Source: Brachycybe producta
Lineage: Eukaryota; Arthropoda; Diplopoda; Playtdesmida; Andrognathidae
NCBI GenBank assembly: GCA_036925085.1
Contig: JAUPFP010000095.1
Coordinates: 250,501-314,500 of the forward strand
Direction of reading: 5' to 3'
Length of the DNA: 64,000 bases
Position numbers and translations under genes: made by a program. The notes under the pieces were generated by a model, which did not search any database, was not told where the DNA came from, and saw only the letters and a program-made list of their open reading frames with translations. Below are positions 11,263 through 22,200 of this stretch, one piece after another. The stretch's first letter is position 1. Every line of letters begins with the position of its first letter.

Positions 11263-11990
11263 TTGCTCTCAAGACTAGACACACAACTCTTAAAGTGAAC
11301 CTCTTTTTTTTGTAAATATAAAAGGGTTGAAACTTCGTTATTTTTGATGGGATAATTGAATTTTAGGGTTTATTGTGGGGGGGGGGGGACTGTGGGAGGT
11401 CTATAGCCCCTAATATATAATTCTTTCCCTTCTAAGTAATCCAATACTAATAGGACTATAGATTATAGGGGTGGGTTAAAAACTTAGAAGGTTTTTTAAA
11501 CTGACAACTTGTGTAAAAAAGTAAAATGGTTTTCATTGAGATTAAAAGAGAAGAAGAAAAAAAGGTTTTATTTTTTTGGAAAAAGAGAAAAAGGGGTGGT
11601 GGTTGGGAGGAGGGTATTAGTAGATACAGAAGCCCTCTTTGTGCTTTATCCACTCGTTTTTTGTGTGCGCGTGTTCTTGTAGGAGGATCACATCCTGTTA
11701 TAAGTACTGTAATCGGGGGTGAGGGGAGTGGCCCGCCCCCAATTCCATTTACACTCTACCCCTCTTCTTCTTCACTCCAGACGTTATTCATTAATAAAAA
11801 GCATTTTTTATTTATAAAAAAAGGGCAAATATGATTAATTTTTTATTATCTTATTTACATATCCTCAAGGCTGATTTAGTACTGCAGCTGATTAAGCGTC
11901 AATTGAAACTAAAGCCAAACTGAATATCACAAAGCCAAAAAGTTGGTGTTCATTCGATTTGGCGCTTATTCAGTCGCCTCGCAGAATTAT
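11263..11990. other. Intron-like stretch without a gene
   Basis: Poly(G) near 11378 and a G/A-rich tract near 11540-11610. The open frames here are low-complexity and show no protein features. Confidence 0.45.
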
Positions 11991-12198
11991 ACAGGCAATT
12001 AGAAATCGGGACGAGCAGAAGTTGGCTCCGGCTCTCTTTATGACGACTGGCAACTTCTAATTGGTTGGTTATGTAGTCTGACGTCACATGCTCCGCCCTT
12101 CTCAACGTCGAACCAAACAACAAACCAATTAGAAGCTCCCCGGTCGTCATAAAAAGGGCGGAGCCAACTTCTCCGCGTCCCGATTTCTAATTGCCTGT
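11991..12198. mobile_element. ACAGG-family palindromic MITE, subtype A (copy 2)
   Basis: ACAGGCAATTAGAAATCGG to its complement CCTGT, with the full GC-box/CCAAT/CRE-like core. Flanks CAGAATTAT and TAGAATTGT agree at 7 of 9 positions, so this is an older copy than those with exact duplications. Confidence 0.88.
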
Positions 12199-12380
12199 TA
12201 GAATTGTTGGAACTAGAATCGGAACTTTTTTTTTAGCTTAACATTTTTTCAGCTAGAACCTTCAATTTCAGTCAAAAAAAATGTCATCTTCAGTGCACTA
12301 CTAAATCGGCCAGTTTATAGAACGTATGGTGTCTGAGTGGCAAACCAATCCAGTATTCAAAGCCGGAATAGCGAATCCAC

Positions 12381-12549
12381 ACAGGCATCTGTAGACAGCT
12401 TCAGAATTTCTTTGGCTCCGCCCTTTTATGAGCGTCATCAATTTCTAATTGGTTTGTTACTTTTGTCTGATGTCGCATGTCCCGCCCTTTTTATACCATA
12501 AAAGGGCGGATCAAAAGAATAAATTCTGAAGCTGTCTACAGATGCCTGT
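12381..12549. mobile_element. ACAGG-family palindromic MITE, subtype B (copy 2)
   Basis: ACAGGCATCTGTAGACAGC to GCTGTCTACAGATGCCTGT, with GGCTCCGCCCTTTTATGAG inside. Flanks CGAATCCAC (12372-12380) and CTAATCCAC (12550-12558) match at 8 of 9. Confidence 0.9.
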
Positions 12550-12802
12550 CTAATCCACCTCCTGAGGTGGATGCAATACTGGTTTAAGCCAAGGGCACAT
12601 ACCCATCATGCTTTGCAAACAAATGTGTTTCAGCTAAAACTGAAAGAAAGAAAACAGATTGAAAGTGGCGGTCTGGACACAGTGTATTGGCTTCAGTATG
12701 TTAGGAAAACCGCATTTACTAATGCAGTATTGAATTCTGGTTGCAGTCTGAACACAGTATAGAAGCTGTGATACGAATAAGGGAATTTAGAAAAGTGTTT
12801 TT

Positions 12803-13160
12803 TAATGTCCCTGTTTCCATTTGCTCAAAATAGGAGAATAATATAAATTTTGATGATGATTAGTTAGGCCTTGTTTCCACTGGAGTGAAAATTTGAACTT
12901 TTTGAAAATTTCACCTGGTGAAAAATTGAGCAAACGTGACCCCCGCCCATTAACTATCATAGATCAAAGGTCACATTTGTTCAGTTTTTCACCAGTTGAA
13001 ATTTAAAAAAAAGTTCAAATCTTCACCCCAGTAGAAACAAGGCCTAATTATTAATTTTTTAGAATGGTAATGGTTTTTATGGCAATTTTTGTTTAAATTC
13101 GACACAATTAAAATTTATTTTCACCTTCTATTTTGACCTAATGGAAACAGGCCAGAATTT
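12803..13160. mobile_element. Nested pair of palindromic MITEs
   Basis: The outer element has arms CCCTGTTTCCATTTG and its counterpart CTAATGGAAACAGG. Inside it, 12864-13047 is a second palindrome with arms GGCCTTGTTTCCACTGG / CCAGTAGAAACAAGGCC. The two share only the short word TGTTTCCA, so one inserted into the other. Target sites are unclear. Confidence 0.75.
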
Positions 13161-13867
13161 AATAGGAATTAAATAGGATTTAAAATGAATTATTATATCT
13201 TAGAAAAGAGTACAAAGTTAATGAATGAAGAAATCAGTGAGTTACTTTCCAAGGAAAAAACACAAACTTCGTCCTTGGAAAATAACCTACTGATAGTAAG
13301 TTTTTCTTTTTTGCTAAACTAGAACCTTATTTGTTCGTATTATTCGACCACTGTGTCTGTCTGTCTGGTTGTTGTTGTTGTTTTCTTCTTTTAGGTTTAC
13401 ATAAAGCCGCCCAATTGCAAAATATAGAAATTACGAAAGAAAACAATTGATGAGAATTGAGAAAAATACAAAAAAAAAATAATAAGTTGCCTGTAATGCT
13501 CCGGTCAAGTCTGTGTGGTTTGTAGGCTAACTCTTGATTAGGTAGGGGGACGTAAAAATGATATGAAACGGCCTTGAAAGAAGGATTTTTTTTTATATCA
13601 TTTATATACCACAATAAATTGCCTGTCTCATTACGTCATTTCTTTGACGTTTCCGTAATCTGTTTTTAGTTTGTAGTTGGCCAAAGCATAAAATGGGGTA
13701 AAGCGTCATCATAATTCTTGATTATTCTACTTTTTGAACTACTTTTAAAAGTGTTTAGACCAAGGTAAACATACAGAGGTAAAGCAACTTCAGGTTAGAA
13801 AAAAATCACTAAAAGTGAGTGACGAATAGTCTGCTTTTTCAAGCCATCCATTTTTTTTTGTAGGTCA
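13161..13867. other. Intron-like stretch without a gene
   Basis: 13718-13790 has a decayed trace of the GATTATTCTG family (TTGATTATTCTAC, AAAAGTGTTTAGA). No exon seen. Confidence 0.4.
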
Positions 13868-14075
13868 GTTGCACCCTATTGTAACTGAAGCACTAAATAC
13901 GGTTTGCGCCATCTATTGGTGACGAGCGAGTTTTGTGACGAAATGCTCCATAGGAAGAGCTGTTAGTTGAGTTACCTCTGTTTTGTGCTATGGAGCAATT
14001 CTTACCAAAACTTGAGTGTGGCCTATAGATGGCGCAAACTGCACTTAGTGCTTCAATTACAGTGAAATTCAATGG
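13868..14075. mobile_element. Palindromic element carrying paired TAGATGGCGC motifs
   Basis: Arms GTAACTGAAGCACTAA... and ...TTAGTGCTTCAATTACAG. Each arm holds GCGCCATCTAT or its complement (13906-13915 and 14026-14035), flanked by TTTGCGCC / GGCGCAAA. No target duplication could be fixed. Confidence 0.7.
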
Positions 14076-14287
14076 ACATAACAAAAATGGATGATATTTA
14101 AAGCAAGATGTCTGCCTTCTAGCTTCAAAAAGCAGACGATTCTTCACTCACTTTTGGTGTTTTTTCTCCTAACATACTTTAGCTCTGTATTTTTCCGATT
14201 TTATGCAAATTCCCGAAGATCATGCAATTTGTTTTGCACATTTTTATTTTTGATGAAGGTGGTTTTCAAAGGGTAAACGTCTCTCTT

Positions 14288-14600
14288 CCGATTATTCTGA
14301 CTTTCATGGTGTGTGATGTCTTTTAAAATAAACTTTTTATGACAGTTTGAAAATGACCACATTTTCAGGGTCGCCCCTGAGACTGAAACTTTTTATTACT
14401 ATTTCAAATTATCGGTTTTTTTTTTGCACTGAAAAGTTGGGCCATAGTTGCAGGGCCCCCCCCCCCCCCCCAATGATGCAACTAAGTGTAATAAAAAGTT
14501 TTTTTTATAACGTTATGTAAATTGTTTACTCTTCTAGTTTCTAAACACAATTTAAAATGTTTTATGAAAGTTTTATGTTGCGTTCTTCTAGTTAGCCAAT
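14288..14600. mobile_element. GATTATTCTG palindrome family, degraded copy
   Basis: Starts CCGATTATTCTGACTTTCA, has AAAATAAACTTTTTATGACA and, near the end, CTCTTCTAGTTTCTAAA. A poly(C) run lies at 14458-14472 inside it. Confidence 0.6.
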
Positions 14601-14933
14601 TTTTATCTATTTGCGAGAATTATTCATTTTTTTCCGGATCTTAATTACGTCTATTCACGGCCAAAATGTGACCTATTGAACTTTAACAATTAACAATGAC
14701 CCTATTATACAACAAGTATCAACATAAGTATTAAATTACTGTAACTTATCTCATTATTGGTACAAAATAAATGTATTTAATGGGATTTCAAACTACATTT
14801 AAAATTACTACCACATCTTGTCAGCAAAAGTCATCAATGCAATAATCCTAATGTCTTTTAACGAAATTGCAAAGGATGTTGCGGAACAAAAACACCAAAT
14901 TGAACGTAATATTATGTCAAACCACCATTTTTA

Positions 14934-15368
14934 GGCTTGCTTCACACGGGCCACTTTATGGCGCCACATAAAGTGGTCGTTTTTAGTAGACCATAGTGTT
15001 CACACGAGCCACAGCCACCATTTTTTTTTGTGCGCCACAGTATCGATGTCCAGAAGCAGTTAGTTGGGTGCAGAAAGAAAAATTCGTTCTGATTAGGCGT
15101 TTAGGTTTGTTACGTGTTTGATTCTGTTTGTTATTGGTCCGATGCTCATAAAAGGGCGGAGCTAACAGAATTTTTCTGGCTGCGGCCAACTGCCTGTTCG
15201 ATGTCCTGCTACAAGTGACGACCACCAGCTGTTTTGTCTTTGATGGTCATATCATTGACCCGCTCTGACAGCATGCCGTTGTTTTCAGTGGTGGTACGAC
15301 GTGTCACGTGTGAAGCAACTCGCGTCATCCACTTTGTAGCAGCAAGAATGGTCCGTGTGAAGCACGGC
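14934..15368. mobile_element. Palindromic MITE with CTTCACACGG arms, TTA-flanked
   Basis: GGCTTGCTTCACACGGGCCAC at the left pairs with GTCCGTGTGAAGCACGGC at the right, with TTA on each side. Traces of the same family lie at 21852-21925 and 10970-11050. A nested ACAGG-family element occupies 15052-15197. Confidence 0.72.
15052..15197. mobile_element. ACAGG-family palindromic MITE, subtype E, nested
   Basis: The left end is degraded (AGAAGCAGTTAGTTGGGTG) and pairs with GCGGCCAACTGCCTGT. The core keeps CATAAAAGGGCGGAGCTAAC. Exact 9-bp duplication TCGATGTCC at 15043-15051 and 15198-15206. It sits inside the CTTCACACGG palindrome. Confidence 0.85.
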
Positions 15369-15851
15369 TTATGGCTTTATATTCAAGAAAGTGGCAAAAG
15401 ATTCTCTAGGAGGTGGATGAACCACGATTCAAATTCAAGATTATTTAAAGCACTGTTTCACCGACTTTTTCCCTATGGTGGACCACTAGATAAGTTGTCG
15501 ATGCACATGCGGAGACCACCTTAAAATCCTACTGCACATGCACTGGCGCCAGTAATGGCGCCCACTGTGTAGAGCAAAGTGGCGGTCATATCAGAGTTAT
15601 TGTTGACTTAGCAGACTGTAATCTTGTTTTTGTAACTTCCGTTTTGACAGTTGGAGTGTTAAAATATTTTTTCTCTATCATCCCGTTTGTGGGTCGCCTG
15701 GCATATCGCCGCGGACCACAGTTTTCGGAACACTGCCTTTAAATACAAAGAAGTTATATAAAATCACAACACGCAGAAAACATCAATAAAAAAATCAGAA
15801 TATTTCTATGATCTTTTTTTTTACACTGAAAGCTGTATGGCGCTTCTGCCT
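15369..15851. other. Intron-like stretch without a gene
   Basis: Slightly more GC-rich than its surroundings, with GGCGCCAGTAATGGCGCC near 15545. No exon or RNA gene recognised. Confidence 0.4.
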
Positions 15852-16447
15852 TATACCTATTACACACATGAGTTAAATTAATTCAAATTAAATGTGTTTA
15901 GGTGAATTATACGGAATCCAGTTAAGGACATGAACCCAAATAGAAATTGACTTTTATTATTAATATTTTAAATTGAAATACTAAATCAATATTTTAATGT
16001 CAATAATTTATATAATTATATTTAAGTAAATTAACTCAATATTTTCAGATTATTAACTGAATAAATTGAATTCAATAAATTGTTTGTTTGCCCTTCACAG
16101 GCCTCTGTAGAACACATTTATTATTTAAATGCGTTTAAATTATCAAGTGTGTACTAGGTATTACACTTAGTACTCACCTTTAAATAATGTGTTCTACAGA
16201 GGCCTGTGAAGGGCAAACAAACAATATGTCGAATTCAATTTATTCAGTTAATAATCTGAAAATATTGAGTTAATACTTAAATATAAATATATAAACTATT
16301 GACATTAAAATATTGATTTAGTATAATTTAAAATATTAATAATTAAAGTCAATTTTTATTTGGCGTTCATGTCCTTAACTGGATTCCGTATAATTCATCT
16401 AAACACATTTAATTTGAATTCATTTAACTCATGTGTGTATACAAAGT
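15852..16447. mobile_element. Head-to-head doublet of a ~305-bp MITE
   Basis: Two inverted copies of the unit seen singly at 48334-48643 meet near 16160 at GTACTAGGTATTACAC. Both carry AGGCCTCTGTAGAACACATT-type sequence, AATTGAATTC and CCGTATAATTCA. The result is a palindrome of nearly 600 bp. Confidence 0.85.
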
Positions 16448-17638
16448 GAAATTTAGTGGGATTTCATTCAGCGTGTGTGGTTCGTCCTGTATAATTTTTA
16501 GGAAACTGTTTTCCAATGGCTCAAGTCAGCCAATAATTTAAGTTATTCCTTGCAATAAATGTTGCAAGGAAGTGTGAGATGACAATTTTAGAAGAAGAAA
16601 AAAAATAGAAATGGAAATGTGAACATATTGTGGTCAATGTCCTTTTCATGATGATAATGATGATGACGATGATTCAAAAGAAGAAAAGGAGACAAAAATA
16701 CGGTGTGGGTTTTCTTATTGTAATTTCTAAAAAAAAAAAATTTGGATTCAAGAGATAAATGAAAAAAAAAAATAACAGATTTTTGGTTCCATTCGTTTCT
16801 TTGTTGAGTCTCTTGATGACACAACCAATAACAAAAATTCCCTTTTGAAAGTTCTTAGCAATTTTTGTTTCTGGTGGTCAGTTTAAAATTATGCAAGGCG
16901 TAACCCTTTCAAGGTCGTTTCTACTTTTAGGGTTTAGTTTTTGTTTTTAATTCTGTTGTGATGAATTTTTTTTTTTAAAACCAGTTTTTGAAAATTTTTG
17001 GACATGGTTTTTTTTTATAGAAAATTTTTAAAGCTGATGAACCAATGAGAAAGAAAAAAATTAAAATAAGCTTCGTTTTTGCTACTGAGCTTTCTTCTTT
17101 CAATCATGCCGACAGATTTTTATGTTCGGCATTCAAATTTAAACATTCTGGAATTTTTGTCGTATTTTTCTGATAAATCAGATTTGCAACCTTACTGACT
17201 GACAGTTGTCAAGATTCAAGACGCCAGATATATTAAATATATCTTTCATATGAATACTTTTAGAAAGAATTGTTGAAGAACTCAGATTAAGCTGCTGAAA
17301 CAAGGACTTCAGGATTGAAAGAGGGGTATGGAGGAAGAAGGCCCAAAGGGAAGCCCTGGAACATGGAAGTTTGAGTGAACCGTCAGGGTTTGGAAAAAAA
17401 ATATCATGGTTTTTTTGGGGGGGGGGGGGGGGAAATATCAAAGTAGTATGATTAATGTTTTAACCGGAATTTTACTTTTTATTGTATCTGTTTGTAATTC
17501 TGATGACTTGAATTGATTAGGCATTAATTATTTTTAAATAGCATAAATTCTAAAAGAGCAAATTATGTGAAAATTTTCATTTCGATTTGACTGTTATAAT
17601 AACAAAATGGTGACTCCAAATTCAATTTTGATCATTTT
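16448..17638. other. Intron-like stretch without a gene
   Basis: A fragment at 16445-16490 (AAATTTAGTGGGATTTCATTC) resembles 36775-36810. Poly(A)/(T) and a poly(G) run at 17417-17432. No exon seen. Confidence 0.4.
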
Positions 17639-17639
17639 T

Positions 17640-18205
17640 AAGCCTCGTTTTCACGGCGATAGTTTTATCGTGAGAGTAGGCTGTCATGAAAGTTGCGATA
17701 GTTCACTCTCACGATAGTAATTGTCTACATGTCTTGAAGTAACTGTGATAGTTCTGTCACATGTGTGACGTCTACTTCACCGATATCATTGAGTCAACAA
17801 CAAGTGTTGCCTCTCTCTCTTCCTTCAGAAGCCAAATTTCATTACAAAGTGAATATTTCCCTACAAGTGGTCACACAACAACTATTACTATTGCGACTGT
17901 AATATCAACAATCTAGTCGAAACGAGATAGTGTGATAGACAGGCAATTAGAAATCGGGACATACAGAAGTTGGCACCACCCTTTTTATGACGACCGGCAA
18001 CTTCTAATTGGTTTATGTGGTTCGACGTTGAAAAGGGCGGAGCATGTGACGTCAGACTACATAACCAGCCAATTAGAAGTTGCCAGTCGTCATAAAAAGG
18101 GCGGAGCCAATTTGTGTTCGTCCCGATTTCTAAATGCCTGTGTGTGATTGTGCTATCGCAACAGTGTGATAGTGACTATCAATGTGGTCTTCACGATTAG
18201 GTTTT
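17640..18205. mobile_element. Palindromic element of the CACGGCGATAG family, with nested MITE
   Basis: Starts AGCCTCGTTTTCACGGCGAT after TTTTTA, the same start as the element at 45366. The interior has repeated CGATAGTT / AACTATCG words. The right end is decayed. An ACAGG-family MITE occupies 17939-18141. The segment ACAACTATTACTATTGCGAC (near 17877) is an empty site for the insertion at 45680. Confidence 0.7.
17939..18141. mobile_element. ACAGG-family palindromic MITE, subtype A (copy 3), nested
   Basis: ACAGGCAATTAGAAATCGG to CCTGT with the full core. Flanks GTGTGATAG and GTGTGATTG match at 8 of 9 positions. The corresponding stretch near 47155 reads GATAGTGTGATAGTGACTAT without the insert. 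Confidence 0.9.
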
Positions 18206-18303
18206 CCATTGCCTTAACTTGTTGCAAATATAGAGGATCATCATCATCATCATTAGAAATAAAAATATTATTTTTGTGTGAAAATACAATAATTATTAAA
18301 ATA

Positions 18304-18626
18304 CTAGTTGGGTAACCCGTCATAAATGACGGGAGCAAAATTCACAGGCAATTGTGCGCATGCGCGTCGTTTTTTCCTTTTTTTACTCCTTTCATTTCAA
18401 TTTCAGTCACCCCCTCCCACTTTTCTCTCTCTCCCCTTCTACACTTTCCAACCTTTTCCCCTCACCCCCTCCCACATTTCTCTCTCCCCCTTCTACACTT
18501 TCCAAAGGAAGAGGTCAACATATAGTTGACCTTGAGAAGAAAACCGGTTCATTTATTCAAATTTATATAAATTCCGACGTGCTTCAATGTTTTTGTTACT
18601 CCACACACACACACACACACACACAG
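18304..18626 (-). mobile_element. Helitron-like non-autonomous element, copy 2
   Basis: On the minus strand it ends hairpin CCCGTCATTTATGACGGG, TTACCCAA, CTAG, then host T, which fits a Helitron 3' terminus. The interior shares the C/T-rich tract and TATAGTTGACCTTGAGAA with the other copies. The far end merges into a (CA)n run at 18601-18625, so it is approximate. Confidence 0.68.
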
Positions 18627-18639
18627 GGGATAGTATATA

Positions 18640-19214
18640 TATAATATATATACTGTATATCAGTGATATTACATTTAACAACCATAGTGAACGTGAAAAC
18701 TTTCTAGTTTACAACATAATTTACTTCACAAAAGTCAATATTATGTTGACTTTTTGAGTTTTTCCCAACGTTTTTTCTCAAAATGAATAACAACACTCAT
18801 TATTATTAGTTTACTTTCCCTTTTGATATTGATACTGTGTAAATGAATACTGAAAGTTTGTTCCCGCCTAGGTTTTTTTTTTGTTTGTTCACTTTTTCCC
18901 TCATTTTGTAGTTTCAATTGAACCGGAAACATCTTCTCTCGGCCGCAGCCGCAGAAGGCAACGTTCCCACTGCCCCTGCAAAACTCATTCATTGAAATTG
19001 GAGAAGTTTTCACTTGAAAAAATTACAGATGTGTTTTTAAGTATTTGAAACTAAATGCAATTTGTTTTGCATTTCGAGTAAAAAAGAGGGATAAACCCCC
19101 ATACCCAAGTGTTTATTGGAGATTTTTGTATTCGGAAGAACGAAAAAACCGTCATTTTCGCTACTTAAAAAGAGACTAATGGCACCGTTCTCATTTTTTC
19201 TCAACTTATTTCAG
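18640..19214 (+). other. End of the intron before the SH3 exon
   Basis: AT-rich, no gene. It ends with the acceptor CTTATTTCAG (AG at 19213-19214) in front of the SH3 exon. Confidence 0.55.
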
Positions 19215-22200
19215 TTCGTTTTGGCTAAAGCTCTTTACGACAATGATGCGGAGGCTTCGGACGAACTCGCATTTCGTAAAGGAGACATCCTGACCGTCGT
19301 CGAATTCGGTCCGAATGGATTGGATGGATGGTGGCTTTGTTCTTTACGAAATAAGATTGGAATATGTCCCGGAAATCGACTCCGTCTTTTGGGACACGTT
19401 TGTTGTCCCACTGGTGGATCCGGTTCCACATCGACATCACCGGCTCCTCCACGACACGTCAGACAGGCTTCAGATCCGTTACGATCACTTCCGACTCATC
19501 TGCAGACTCTTCAAATTTCGAAAGGGTCTCTTGATGGATCGAAAGAACGAAGAGCTAGCAATTCAAATAAAGTTGGTATTATTTAAACATTTGTAAATAA
19601 TAAATAGGATGTGTGTCTGAATTGACATTGAAATATGCCACAAATATATTAATAAAATAATATTGCAGCGAAAATATTTAAAATTGCAAAAAGGAAAAAT
19701 TTGCAAATGAAAAGAATGGAATCGAAGTCTGGTTATTTTACGTTTTTGAAGAAACATTAAGAAGAAAGTATTTTTTAGAATTTTAATTGGATGCAAAAAC
19801 GTCACGCAAACCTTTTTAAGAACAAAAAAAATTCAAATTGGGTTAGAAACTGGAATGGTAAAAGATTATGCTAAAAGTTTTTTAATGAAAATATCTTAAA
19901 AAATAAAACATTTAATAGTTCAGTTTTAAAAATGACCCGTTTTTAGGTTTTTCCATTGAAATTTCGTGAAAAACTACTAAATCGCCTTTTTTTCAAAACT
20001 GTCATACATGTAAAAAGTTTATTTTGAAAGATAACCTCATGATGATATTATTATTTATCATCAACTATTATATTATGGTTAGAACGTCGATTATTGGAAC
20101 TAATGTCGGACATAGGATAGTTTCTGATAAATGGATGATGGAATGCTCTTCCTAAACCGAGGCTATTCATTGTCATTAATTAATTGTCGGTTTAAATTTT
20201 CAGGACTGGCTGCATTTACATATATTTTTTTATATTTGCAATGCAGGTGTTATTGTTTTTTCTAGTTAATTATATATTGACAATGCAGTACTTGGATCTT
20301 AAGATCCCTCTGCCTTAGGCCAACCGGCTGCTTGCAGAATATTTTTTGTAATTGTATAATTGTAATCAAAAGTTCATATAATCGAACTCCCAATAAAAAA
20401 AGTGGAGAAAAAGTAAGAAAAACCCGATTTCAAAGAAATTCTTTTTTATTTCCATAAAGCCTGGAACACACACGCGGAATTCTGCTCAGAAAATAATAAC
20501 AGAATATTTAAATGAGACAATTTTCCATAAAAAGTGAACGGAAAATTCATTAAAAATGAGTTGAACAAAGCTCAACTTTTTCCGTTCTCAAAATATTCCG
20601 TTCATATTCTCACCAATCAGAAAGAAGCATGTGACATCACAAAAAAGCAAATTGGAATCCATTTTGGCAATAGATCTAAATGTTTCTTTTCTTGCTCAAT
20701 AGAGGGTGCACACAACTTTCCTCATTACTTTCCTGTTTGTGTGTGTGTGTGTGTGAACAACAGAGATACAGAAAAAGAAAATGACTTTTTTTTTCCGTTT
20801 CCTATTTTCTTTTTCCTTGGCAGAATTCCGCGTGTGTGTTCCAGGCTTAAGAATAAGTAAAAAGAATTGGTTCCCAGAACCGACGTTTCAATAATTAATC
20901 GGACGATCTACTGTTTAGGAAACTTGACATTTTTTGTAAAGTTGAAATTTTCACAGTTAAATATGAGTTGTTCTGATTCATTTGCATATTTTGCTTTGTA
21001 ATTGTATTTCTATGACGTTTTTTTGTCATCAAAGTTAAGAAATGTTTAGAGAAATTTCCTGTAATTTGTGTTTTTCATTGTTTTCATTTCTCCTTATTAG
21101 GTAATCATTCCACAAAAGGTCGGAGATGTCTATTTGTACGATGTTCCAGAATTAAGCAAGTTGTCGCAACAACAACAACAATCCAAGGTGGACCACAACA
21201 ACTCGTCGTCGTCTTATTCTCTTCCAATATTTGGTCAGCAGCAGCACCAACAACAACAACATCCGTCCATTCAAGGTGGTACTTCATTAAATTACATTTT
21301 GAAATTCTCTTTAATTAATGATTACTAGTCAATAGCCTTTAAAAAATGAAATTACATTACAAAAAAATATATTCTATTTTAAGATAATAATTTCTTAATT
21401 AACCACTTTTTTTTTTGTAAACGTCAGTAAATTTTGCCATTATTTCTTGGTTTCTTAATTAAATATCAGATTATTATTTATCTGTTTTAGGGGGTTTTGT
21501 TATCAACAGATGGCATTCTTCTCTCTTTTTCTCTTTTTATCTCTCTATTTCTCTCTCCATCTCTCTCTCTATTTCTAGCTCCTTCTCTCTCTCGCTCTCT
21601 AGCTCTCGTTCTCTCTCTTAATTTTAATAAAAGTTAGAAAAAATAAAAATGACGCACAAAATTCAATAAAGATAAAGGTGTTTTTTTAAAAAAAATTGTA
21701 TTTTGGTTACAAGAATATGATCAGATTATACTGTAGTTTCTGTTTAAATTGTCTCAGATGATGATGATGATGATGATGATAATAATAAAAAAGTTATTAT
21801 CGTTTGAATTTTTTTGTTCGATAAGAAGAAAAAAAAAACGTACACCTTGAGATCCGCTTCACACGGAACATTTTACATCACCACAAAGTAGCGCCACATA
21901 GTGGTTGTCACACGGCTTGCTTCAGTATCTAGTTACGATCTTAGACTCTCGTTATCTTAATTCGACTAAAGGAAAAACTTTGAAAATGCAAAAAAGAAAC
22001 GAATATTTGATATATTAAAATTATACAATAAAATGTTTAAAATTTCAAGTCATCCAGTTTTAAGTGACAAATGACCAGATTTATTTATATTGTATTAATG
22101 TACTAGTGGGGTAACTCGTCATAAAAGACGGGAGCCAAATTCACAGGCAGTTGTGCCCAGCATTAGAATTCCTTTTCCTCCGCCCTTTTATGACGTCAGA

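Noticed and set aside
17939-18141. hAT assignment for the ACAGG elements (CA-rich tips)
   Set aside because: Target duplications are 9 bp, not 8 bp, in every clear case.
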